Positions 1 to 5,154 of a stretch of DNA of 5,154 nt are shown here, in pieces. Under the pieces are notes generated by a model, which did not search any database, had not been told where the DNA came from, and was given only the letters and a program-made list of their open reading frames with translations. The stretch lies in NCBI GenBank assembly GCA_018725345.1, contig QLUI01000144.1:1-5154 (forward strand), in the 5' to 3' direction. The stretch's first letter is position 1; every line of letters begins with the position of its first letter. The DNA is from Bacillota bacterium. Lineage in GTDB: Bacteria; Bacillota; Dethiobacteria; Dethiobacterales; Dethiobacteraceae. The position numbers and the translations under genes are program-made.

Positions 1-1
1 G

Positions 2-169
2 AAGTCACGCCTGTGGAGATTCCTCTGGCGGCGGAACGGACGCAGTCTGGTCTACGAGCTACGGGTCGAGGAAGCAGGAAGCAAACACCGATTATCCTGC
101 TGGGATAAAAGGGTAAGTTTTGTGGAACGGTATGAAGAAAGAAGGATTGCTGTATGTTGGCGATTGTAA
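2..169 (+). other. unrecognised open frame running in from the window edge
   Basis: This frame is open from the window edge to a TAA at 167-169, about 55 codons. It reads like real protein in its first 40 residues, which are rich in Arg, Trp and Glu (for example LWRFLWRR, then LVYELRVEEAG). The last part overlaps the transposase remnant in another frame and is probably only its shadow. I do not recognise a family. It does not match the catalytic-core sequence expected just upstream of the GDCKM motif of the neighbouring transposase, so it may be the tail of a different gene or of another element joined by a deletion. Low confidence that it is a gene at all. Confidence 0.25.
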
Positions 170-1229
170 AATGGCGGCGCTGGGGACGCATGCCTTTACG
201 CCGGCAGGCGGGGATTTCTACCGCTGTCCTTTGCCTGCATTGCCGGATAGCTTGGAATCCTATTTGAATCCGGTTTGGGCTGGAGAGCAAACCCTGACCT
301 CGATTTACCGGTAGAAACAAGAAGGGATACCCGAGCAGATTGCCGAAGGATATGAACAGGCCGAGGCGATGAGCGCTGTGGTGAATGGAAAGAGGATCGA
401 CTGGATAGAAAGGCGGTTGGTTATCCGTTCTTTGCAGCAAACAAAGGTGGCCGAAGCGGGATTGCAAGCCCGAATGAAGAAAACCCAAGCTGCTCTGGAA
501 GCTTTGAATGAGCACAAACGAGGCAAGACCCATTTTCAAGAAGTCGAACCATTGCGCCAGGCTGCCGAAGCAATCGTCAAGAAGCATCGGCTGGAGGGAT
601 TGCTGAATTTGAGTTATGAAGAGCCGGTAAAGGAACGCCCGCTCCAACACTATGGGAAGCGGCCGGCTGGCATACGAGTTGAGCGTGAAGTTCGCCTTCA
701 CATCGAAGTTGATGAAGAGGCAGTGAACAAAACGAGGAGACGCTTCGGCTGGCGGGTGTATGCTACCAATCAACCTGCGGAACAACTCTCCCTCACCCAG
801 GCAGTTCTGGCCTACCGTGATGAATACCTGATCGAGCGTGGTTTTGGTCGCTTGAAGGGCAAACCATTGTCGCTGACTCCAATGTACCTGCAGAATGATG
901 CTCACGCAACCGGGCTCATCCGACTGCTGACAATTGGTTTGCGAGTGTTGACACTGCTTGAATTTACTGTCCGCCGTCGTCTGGCGGCTGAAAATGAAAA
1001 GCTGGCTGGGCTTTATGCCGGCAATCCCAAAAGGAGTACTGCTCGCCCAACAACCGAAAGCATGTTGAGGGCATTTAGGGGGGTTGCCTTGACCGTGATT
1101 ACGGTAGGTAAGCAAATTCAACGGCATCTGACACCACTTTCCAACTTGCAACGCCAGATATTGAGACTGTTGGACTTCCCTCTCCATATTTACACCAGAC
1201 TGGCCGCCGATTATGGGGGACCAAGTTAA
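117..1229 (+). pseudogene. decayed IS1634/IS4-type DDE transposase, C-terminal part
   Basis: This is the remnant of a cut-and-paste transposase of the IS4 superfamily, most like the IS1634 group. Two stretches share one frame: 117-311 and 315-1229, separated by a TAG at 312-314. The first carries LLYVGDCKMAAL, whose Asp (codon 162-164) is probably the second catalytic acid. The second contains a charged helical segment, then the C-terminal signature YRDEYLIERGFGRLKGK. This fits the Y-(2)-R-(3)-E-(6)-K motif except that the Arg position is Glu; its catalytic Glu is codon 834-836. A typical hydrophobic and basic tail ends at TAA 1227-1229. The N-terminal part with the first catalytic Asp is absent, and frame stops (TAA 114-116) lie directly upstream. 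About 370 codons remain of a protein normally longer than 500. It cannot make an active enzyme as written. The superfamily is secure; the exact IS group is from recall and less sure. Confidence 0.85.
312..314 (+). other. in-frame TAG stop interrupting the transposase
   Basis: This TAG lies between ...TSIYR and KQEGIPEQIAEGYEQ. The frame is the same on both sides and the sequence after the stop still reads as transposase, so this is a point nonsense change and not a frameshift. Recoding of TAG is possible in principle, but decay is the simpler reading because the element is also truncated at its 5' side. Confidence 0.8.
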
Positions 1230-1251
1230 AATGAGCGAACCATGGGCAATG

Positions 1252-1269
1252 TGTTATAGCTAACATCAG
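1252..1269. repeat. dyad TGTTA-N4-TAACA, copy 1
   Basis: TGTTA (1252-1256) and TAACA (1261-1265) form a 5-bp inverted repeat around TAGC, followed by TCAG. The same arms and the same trailing TCAG recur about 50 bp downstream. The dyad is either an operator-like site or part of the insertion sequence's end. No function can be assigned. Confidence 0.45.
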
Positions 1270-1288
1270 TTGGAACAGGTACTGATAA

Positions 1289-1324
1289 AGCCTGCTTGAT
1301 CTGTTACAATTCTAACATCAGGCT
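1289..1324. repeat. nested dyad, copy 2 (AGCCTG...TGTTA-N6-TAACA...CAGGCT)
   Basis: TGTTA (1302-1306) and TAACA (1313-1317) flank CAATTC. Outside them AGCCTG (1289-1294) pairs with CAGGCT (1319-1324), so the site could form a bulged hairpin of two stems (6 and 5 bp). The arms and the TCAG after the right arm match copy 1 at 1252-1269, but the central spacer is two bases longer. A TACAAT at 1305-1310 inside it resembles a -10 box, but no convincing -35 box sits 16-18 bp upstream. The site could therefore be an operator over a weak promoter for the downstream genes; this is speculative. Confidence 0.45.
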
Positions 1325-1362
1325 GGGGAAAGGGGGTGATTGCGACAAAGTAGTCTCAGAAG

Positions 1363-1391
1363 ATTGCCTCTCCCTCCCGGAGGCTCGCAAT
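1363..1391. repeat. REP-like hairpin (ATTGCCTC...GAGG-ctc-GCAAT)
   Basis: ATTGCCTC (1363-1370) can pair with GAGG (1380-1383) plus GCAAT (1387-1391), leaving a three-base CTC bulge and a short pyrimidine-rich loop. The sequence, ending in CTCGCAATGACAG, has the look of dispersed intergenic palindromes seen in many anaerobe and environmental genomes. That resemblance is from memory. Only this copy is in the window, so repetition cannot be shown here. Confidence 0.5.
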
Positions 1392-1407
1392 GACAGAAGG
1401 GGGGTTT

Positions 1408-1425
1408 CAGGGGGGTCTCCCCCTG
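1408..1425. repeat. G/C-rich perfect hairpin, 7-bp stem, GTCT loop
   Basis: CAGGGGG (1408-1414) pairs perfectly with CCCCCTG (1419-1425) around a GTCT tetraloop. The sequence that follows, ATGTATCTTGCTT, has no T run, so it is not a typical intrinsic terminator for the + strand; the complementary strand has none either. It lies 17 bases after the REP-like hairpin and may belong to the same dispersed element. It would fold in the 5' leader of the patA message if transcription starts upstream of it. Confidence 0.5.
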
Positions 1426-1467
1426 ATGTATCTTGCTTAAAGATTGGCATTAAAATCAACCATAAAG

Positions 1468-1476
1468 AAAGGGGGG
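1468..1476 (+). promoter_or_regulatory. ribosome binding site of patA
   Basis: AAAGGGGGG ends seven bases before the ATG at 1484, a near-ideal purine-rich Shine-Dalgarno site. It supports 1484 as the start. Confidence 0.75.
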
Positions 1477-1483
1477 TCTAACG

Positions 1484-2833
1484 ATGAGCGTTAGCTATGA
1501 TGCGGTAATTGAACAGTCCCGGAAATACCTTGAATTGATCGCCAAGGAGGAGTTGACCAAGGAGGAGAAGGAGCGGGTTGTCCGCGAGACCGTTGATGGA
1601 TTTCGCAATAATATAAACCCGGGGTTTCTGGAATACAGGAAATCGGTTTCCACAGACTACACTGCTATCGAGTGGACAGATTCCGGCACCGACTTTATCG
1701 ATATATATGGGAAGAAATTCATTGACTGCCTGGGTGGCTATGGTATCTATAACGTTGGTCACCGCCATCCCAAGGTCCTTACAGCGGTTATGAACCAACT
1801 GAAGCGGCAAGCCCTGCACAGCCAGGAACTCCTAGACCCGCTACGGGCCATGTTGGCCAAGCTGGTGGAAATGATTACGCCGGGGGATTTGCAGTACTGC
1901 TTTTTCACTAACAGCGGTACAGAGTCCGTTGAAGGGGCAATGAAACTGGCTCGCTTGCATACCGGGCGCTCTGGTTTTATCGCCGCAATCGGGGGATTTC
2001 ATGGAAAATCTATGGGTTCGCTTAGCGCCACCTCCAAGGCTGTTTTCCGCAAGCCCTTCCTCCCCCTGCTCCCCTATTTTAGACATGTTCCCTACGGTGA
2101 CGCTGATGTCTTGGAAAAGCAACTAGCCAGTGCTGCATTTTCCGGAGAGGATGTCGCCGCGGTGATCTTAGAACCGATCCTGGGTGAAGGAGGAGTAATC
2201 ATTCCGCCCGACGATTATTTCCCCCGAATTCGCGAGATCTGTGACCGCTACGGAGTTGTTCTTATTGCCGATGAAGTACAAACAGGAATGGGCCGGACTG
2301 GCAAGATGTTCGGCTTGGAACATTACGGTATTGTCCCCGACATACTCTGCTTGGGCAAGGCGTTTGGAGGCGGAGTAATGCCCATTGGTGCCTTTGTCTC
2401 CACCAGTGAGATTTGGGAAAAGATGACCCCTAACCCATTCTTACATACCTCGACCTTTGGTGGCAATCCGGTCTGTTGTGCCGCTGCCATTGCCGCTATT
2501 AATGTTATTTTGGAGGAGCGGCTGCCCGAGCAAGCTGCAGAAAAGGGTAACTATTTCATCCCTAAGCTGGTCGACCTGATGCACAAATATAAGAATATAT
2601 GTGTGGAGGCACGTGGGCGCGGTCTGTTGATCGGCATGGAGTTCGTCTCGAACGAGGTCGGTTACCAGGTGGCTAAGGGTCTCTTTGAACATGGTGTTCT
2701 GGTGGCGGGTACCCTGATAAACGCCAAGGTGATACGCATTGAGCCGCCGCTGACAATCACTAAGGCCGAACTTGATAGGGTTCTGGAGACCCTTGGTAGG
2801 GTTCTTGACACGGTATCAGAACAATTCAGTTAG
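1484..2833 (+). CDS. patA: putrescine aminotransferase (PLP class III)
   Basis: This cytosolic enzyme transfers the amino group of putrescine (cadaverine in some homologs) to 2-oxoglutarate, giving 4-aminobutanal, which cyclises to 1-pyrroline, and glutamate. The 449 residues match E. coli PatA/YgjG (459 aa) almost end to end: NPGFLEYRKSV near residue 46, FIDCLGGYGIYNVGHRHP, then LHSQELLDPLRAMLAK. PLP-site features are SGT at 144-146 (phosphate binding), FHGKSMG, DEVQTGMGRTGKM with Asp263 for the pyridine nitrogen, and the Schiff-base lysine Lys292 in LCLGKAFGGG. HTSTFGGNP and the C-terminal VLVAGTLINAKVIRIEPPLT are also typical. The ATG at 1484 has a strong ribosome site. The gene is intact and is followed after 93 bases by an agmatinase-like gene that would supply its substrate. 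Other class III enzymes (ornithine, acetylornithine or GABA aminotransferases) are less likely given the HSQELLDPLRAMLAK and AGTLINAK blocks. Confidence 0.93.
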   Translation: MSVSYDAVIEQSRKYLELIAKEELTKEEKERVVRETVDGFRNNINPGFLEYRKSVSTDYTAIEWTDSGTDFIDIYGKKFIDCLGGYGIYNVGHRHPKVLTAVMNQLKRQALHSQELLDPLRAMLAKLVEMITPGDLQYCFFTNSGTESVEGAMKLARLHTGRSGFIAAIGGFHGKSMGSLSATSKAVFRKPFLPLLPYFRHVPYGDADVLEKQLASAAFSGEDVAAVILEPILGEGGVIIPPDDYFPRIREICDRYGVVLIADEVQTGMGRTGKMFGLEHYGIVPDILCLGKAFGGGVMPIGAFVSTSEIWEKMTPNPFLHTSTFGGNPVCCAAAIAAINVILEERLPEQAAEKGNYFIPKLVDLMHKYKNICVEARGRGLLIGMEFVSNEVGYQVAKGLFEHGVLVAGTLINAKVIRIEPPLTITKAELDRVLETLGRVLDTVSEQFS

Positions 2834-2926
2834 GAGGGTGCCTAAAAAGGAAGGATTTAGAGTTTCTTGAATCGCAGACTAAGGTGAAGGGAGGAATGAT
2901 CCTTCAACAGATTGGAGGCACATTAA
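2834..2926 (+). other. patA-speB spacer with a protein-like extra frame
   Basis: This 93-base gap has no terminator-like hairpin, which fits co-transcription of patA and the ureohydrolase gene. One frame is open from 2809 through the gap to a TAA at 2989-2991 and reads plausibly like protein (LEFLESQTKVKGG, MILQQIGGTLNE). Its only ATG (2896) follows GGGAGG by a single base, which is too close for good initiation. It could be chance, a small peptide, or an old N-terminal extension of the ureohydrolase in a shifted frame. Confidence 0.3.
2914..2918 (+). promoter_or_regulatory. ribosome binding site deciding the speB start
   Basis: GGAGG lies eight bases before the ATG at 2927. This is the best initiation site in the region and is the main reason to begin the ureohydrolase gene at 2927, although the ATG is out of frame with the bulk of the gene as sequenced. 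Confidence 0.7.
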
Positions 2927-3824
2927 ATGAAACAGCGATTGCCCTGGGGGGGGGCTGGCCGTTTACGGCGTCGAGGAAGCCGATCTCGTAATCGTAGGAA
3001 TTCCGTTTGACGGTGCGGTCAGCGCGAGTAGGGGAGCCGCTAGCGCTCCTGATCACCTGCGGGATCTATCACGGATCCTGCCCCCGGTCACCGAAGGGGG
3101 GATGGTTTTCAAGAACCTGAAGCTGTCGGATGTAGGCAATGTTCCCGTTCACCTGAATTGGGAAAAATACTTTGGTGAGGTGAAACAGCAGGCTTACAAC
3201 TTGATCGCTAAAGAGAAGTTCTGCCTTTTCCTGGGGGGCGATCACTCCGTCTCTATCCCGCTGGAGATGGGCTTTGCGCAGACTCATGCTAGGGAGAAGG
3301 TGGGGATCATTCACTTCGACGCTCATAGTGATATCGCTAATGAACACGACGGGCACCACTGGTCCCACGCCTGTACTCAGCGACGGGCCCTAGACCTCCC
3401 CAACGTGGAACCGGCCGGGCTAACCATGGTGGGGATCCGCGCCTACATGGAGGATGAACTGGAGTTCTTGGCCAAGTACCCTGCGATTCGGGTGATCAGT
3501 GCCCGGGAGATTTACTGTCAGGGGCTGACGCACACGTACGCGGCGATCAGCGAACGCTACCAGGACTACCGATCTATTTATTTCTCCATCGATATCGACG
3601 TGCTGGATCCCGCCTTCGCCCCCGGCACTGGTACCCCCGAGGCGGGTGGCCTGAGCACCCGGGAGTTGATGGAATTGGTCAAGGAGATCATAACTCTTCT
3701 GCCGGTAGAAGCGGTGGATATCGTGGAAGTCTCACCTCCCCTTGATTCCGCGAATGTCACCTGCTGGGCTGCCCTGAAGGTGATTTACGAGATATTTGGT
3801 GCAATAGCTAGTCGAAAGGCCTAG
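2927..3824 (+). CDS. speB: agmatinase-like ureohydrolase, frameshifted at a G9 run
   Basis: Agmatinase is a cytosolic Mn-dependent enzyme that splits agmatine into putrescine and urea. From ATG 2927 the frame breaks after about nine codons: with nine G (2946-2954) it ends at TGA 3008-3010. With eight G it reads through as MKQRLPWGGLAVYGVEEAD, VIVGIPFDG, then the main frame to TAG 3822-3824, giving 298 residues, the normal family length. In that numbering the six metal ligands are His106 (GGDHS), Asp131, His133, Asp135 (FDAHSD), Asp222 and Asp224 (SIDIDVLDP). FAPGTGTPEAGG and DIVEVSPPLDSA follow, as in agmatinases. As written, only the part from ATG 3102 (240 aa) is one open frame. That start lacks a spaced ribosome site and would drop the IPFDG block. 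The position after patA favours agmatine as substrate; guanidinobutyrate or another guanidino compound is possible. The family is certain, the substrate likely. Confidence 0.88.
2946..2954 (+). repeat. G9 homopolymer at the speB frameshift
   Basis: Nine consecutive G lie about 20 bases inside the ureohydrolase gene. Removing one G joins the 2927 start to the downstream frame exactly. Such tracts change length by replication slippage and are also common places for sequencing error. Confidence 0.85.
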
Positions 3825-3844
3825 CCTAGGGCGGACCCGGCAGT

Positions 3845-3860
3845 GACCCAGTAAGGGGTC
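3845..3860. repeat. small hairpin in the speB-aor spacer
   Basis: GACCC (3845-3849) pairs with GGGTC (3856-3860) around a six-base loop. There is no T run after it, so it is not a convincing terminator. Within the same 82-base spacer CAGTAAGG occurs twice, at 3849-3856 and 3868-3875. Either may be chance. Confidence 0.3.
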
Positions 3861-3893
3861 GATATCACAGTAAGGTAATCAGCATCTTCCAGC

Positions 3894-3902
3894 AAAAGGG
3901 GG
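3894..3902 (+). promoter_or_regulatory. ribosome binding site of aor
   Basis: AAAAGGGGG ends four bases before ATG 3907, a strong though slightly close Shine-Dalgarno site. It agrees with the family's usual N-terminus starting directly there. Confidence 0.65.
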
Positions 3903-3906
3903 CAAG

Positions 3907-5133
3907 ATGGAAGGTTTCCATAATAAGGTGCTACTTATAGATCTCAGCCGTAGGTCATTTGAGGAAGAAGCCATTGATGATGAGATTTACATCAGGCTCC
4001 TGGGCGGTAAAGGACTGGCTACCCACCTTTTGCTGCAAAATACCAGGGCAGGCGTTGATCCTCTGTCGGAAGACAATGTGATCATTTTCGCTGTAGGATC
4101 AGCTACCGACACCAAACTCTGGGGCTCATCCAGATATGGAGCATTTACGAAATCGCCTTTAACCGGCATGTATTGCGAGTCGTACGCCGGGGGCAACGTA
4201 GCTGAGGCGATAAGCAAAACGGGGTATGATGCCATCATAATCAAAGGGGCTTCTAAGGAGCCTACCTGGATTGAGATCTCCAGCAAAAGTGTGAAATTTC
4301 ATAATGCTGCTTATATCTGGGGCAAAGATACTTATCACTCAGAAGACCGCGTACGGCAAGAGATTGGGGTCAAGGACGCCGGGATTGCCGTTATCGGACC
4401 GGCTGGGGAGAGACTGGTAAGGTTTGCCTTAATCGAAAACAACTACTGGAGGTCGCTAGGCAGGGCCGGGACCGGTGCTGTGCTGGGATCAAAGAAACTC
4501 AAGGCGATTGCCTTTCACGGGAGCGAAAGGAGAAAAGTAGCCAAGCCTGATCTGATTGGGAGGTTCTGGAAGGATATGGGCAGGGGAGCCAAAACGAACC
4601 AGGTGGCAATGGCTTACAAGCAATTTGGTACACCCATGCTGGTAGCTATCACCAATACGGCTGGCGCCTTTCCCACAAAGTATTGGTCTTCGGGGACATT
4701 TGATAAGTGGCAAAACATAAGTGCCGATGCCCTGCTGGAGAGGTGCCGGGTGAAACCAACGGCATGCCCGAAATGTTTCCTGGCTTGTGGGAAATTGACC
4801 GAGATCGTTGACGGAAGACATAAGGGATTAAGAGTTGAAGGCCCTGAGTATGAGACCATTTACGCTTTTGGCGGGCTTTGTCTAATCGACGACATCAGAG
4901 AGATTGCCTATCTGAATGATATATGCGATGGATTGGGTATGGACACCATAACCGCCGGCAATCTCGCTGCTTTTACCATAGAGGCATCCCACAGAAGATC
5001 AATAGGAGAGAAGATTGAATACGGGGACGTCGATGGCATTGCGGAATTATTAAATAAGATTGCCCGAAAAGAGGGGATTGGTGCCATTCTAGCAGTCTGT
5101 CGGAGAAAACTTCTCATCCAGGTGAAACCATGA
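3907..5133 (+). CDS. aor: aldehyde:ferredoxin oxidoreductase, C-terminally truncated
   Basis: Members of this family are oxygen-sensitive cytosolic enzymes with a tungsten (or Mo) bis-pyranopterin cofactor and one 4Fe-4S cluster; they oxidise aldehydes to acids and reduce ferredoxin. The N-terminal domain is typical: LLGGKGLATHLLL (31-43), RYGAFTKSPLTG (76-87), AGGNVAEAI (94-102), RAGTGAVLGSKKLKAI (186-201). The middle domain has three cluster cysteines as CPKCFLAC (Cys287, Cys290, Cys294), the EGPEYETIYAFG block (311-322) and the first pterin motif DGLGMDT (341-347). Homology runs to about GIGAILA (390-396). The last dozen residues look unrelated and TGA follows at 5131-5133. The usual length is about 600, so the C-terminal third with the second pterin motif and the fourth cluster cysteine (Cys494 in Pyrococcus furiosus AOR) is missing; the product is probably inactive. 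It follows speB by 82 bases. A role in oxidising 4-aminobutanal is inferred from context only; the subfamily cannot be assigned. Confidence 0.9.
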   Translation: MEGFHNKVLLIDLSRRSFEEEAIDDEIYIRLLGGKGLATHLLLQNTRAGVDPLSEDNVIIFAVGSATDTKLWGSSRYGAFTKSPLTGMYCESYAGGNVAEAISKTGYDAIIIKGASKEPTWIEISSKSVKFHNAAYIWGKDTYHSEDRVRQEIGVKDAGIAVIGPAGERLVRFALIENNYWRSLGRAGTGAVLGSKKLKAIAFHGSERRKVAKPDLIGRFWKDMGRGAKTNQVAMAYKQFGTPMLVAITNTAGAFPTKYWSSGTFDKWQNISADALLERCRVKPTACPKCFLACGKLTEIVDGRHKGLRVEGPEYETIYAFGGLCLIDDIREIAYLNDICDGLGMDTITAGNLAAFTIEASHRRSIGEKIEYGDVDGIAELLNKIARKEGIGAILAVCRRKLLIQVKP

Positions 5134-5154
5134 TAAACTTATAGTCATGATACT
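5095..5154 (+). other. break in aor homology, unknown sequence to window end
   Basis: From about 5095 the sequence no longer reads as oxidoreductase in any frame. Stops occur at 5123-5125, 5131-5133 and 5142-5144, one in each frame, so a single frameshift does not restore the gene inside the window. CATGATA occurs twice, at 5129-5135 and 5146-5152. A deletion junction or the edge of an inserted element is possible, but the visible part is too short to identify. Confidence 0.4.

Larger units (their letters stand above)
117..1250 (+). mobile_element. insertion sequence remnant, 3' end, borders undefined
   Basis: This is the DNA of the insertion sequence that carries the decayed transposase. 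The left end is missing. The right end should lie shortly after the TAA at 1227-1229, perhaps near the GAACCATGGGCAA at 1237-1249. No partner inverted repeat or target duplication can be seen because the left end is gone, so the right border is a guess. Confidence 0.5.

Noticed and set aside
1408..1425. Intrinsic terminator before patA
   Set aside because: The stem is strong, but no T run follows on either strand.
1296..1481. 61-codon open frame before patA
   Set aside because: It runs through the dyad, the REP-like palindrome and the G/C hairpin, and its peptide (RNDRRGVSGGSPPDVS) is what such repeats give when translated. It shows no family signal.
1478..2692. Antisense open frames inside patA
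   Set aside because: They are shadows of a strongly conserved sense gene, with no family sequence and no ribosome sites of note.
2946..2954. Programmed ribosomal frameshift site
   Set aside because: No conserved slippery heptamer with a following stem or pseudoknot is evident, and ureohydrolases are not known to use one. Length variation, a mutation or a read error is simpler.
3102..3824. Internal ATG at 3102 as the true ureohydrolase start
   Set aside because: The G run lies directly against the ATG, with no proper spacing for a ribosome site. Clear family sequence (VIVGIPFDG) continues upstream in the same frame back to the G tract.
3987..5117. Antisense open frames inside aor
   Set aside because: The sense frame carries the family motifs throughout; the antisense products look random.
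1..5154. CRISPR array, tRNA, rRNA or phage genes
   Set aside because: I saw no regularly spaced repeats, no tRNA-like cloverleaf segments, no rRNA sequence and no phage structural motifs.

Overview
The window suggests an anaerobic bacterium of roughly balanced base composition. The reasons are strong Shine-Dalgarno sites rich in G and an aldehyde:ferredoxin oxidoreductase of the tungsten-pterin family, which is typical of strict anaerobes. A Clostridia/Peptococcaceae-like host, or another Gram-positive-style anaerobe, is plausible. That is inference; no marker gene fixes the taxonomy.

Layout, all on the + strand. (1) About 117-1229 is the decayed 3' part of an IS1634/IS4-type DDE transposase. 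It has lost its N-terminal part and carries an in-frame TAG stop; a short open frame before it (2-169) is not recognised. (2) 1230-1483 is a non-coding spacer. It holds two TGTTA/TAACA dyads that share a trailing TCAG, a REP-like hairpin (1363-1391), a G/C-rich hairpin (1408-1425) and the ribosome binding site of the next gene. (3) 1484-2833 is an intact putrescine aminotransferase (patA/ygjG-like). (4) 2927-3824 is an agmatinase-like ureohydrolase (speB-like) with all six metal ligands. Its first 58 codons are separated from the rest by a one-base frameshift in a run of nine G, so only the part from 3102 reads as a single open frame. (5) 3907-5133 is an aldehyde:ferredoxin oxidoreductase that ends at about 408 residues, against roughly 600 for the family. 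The last 13 or so residues look unrelated to the family, so the C-terminal third is missing.

Together the three metabolic genes read as a polyamine catabolic cluster. Agmatine would be hydrolysed to putrescine and urea, putrescine transaminated to 4-aminobutanal, and the aldehyde possibly oxidised to 4-aminobutyrate with reduction of ferredoxin instead of NAD(P). The last step is inference from gene order only.

Three of the four recognisable genes are damaged: a stop in the transposase, a frameshift in speB, and a truncation of aor. Either this is a decaying region bounded by mobile DNA, or the assembly has errors. The G9 run in speB could also be a length-variable on/off switch.
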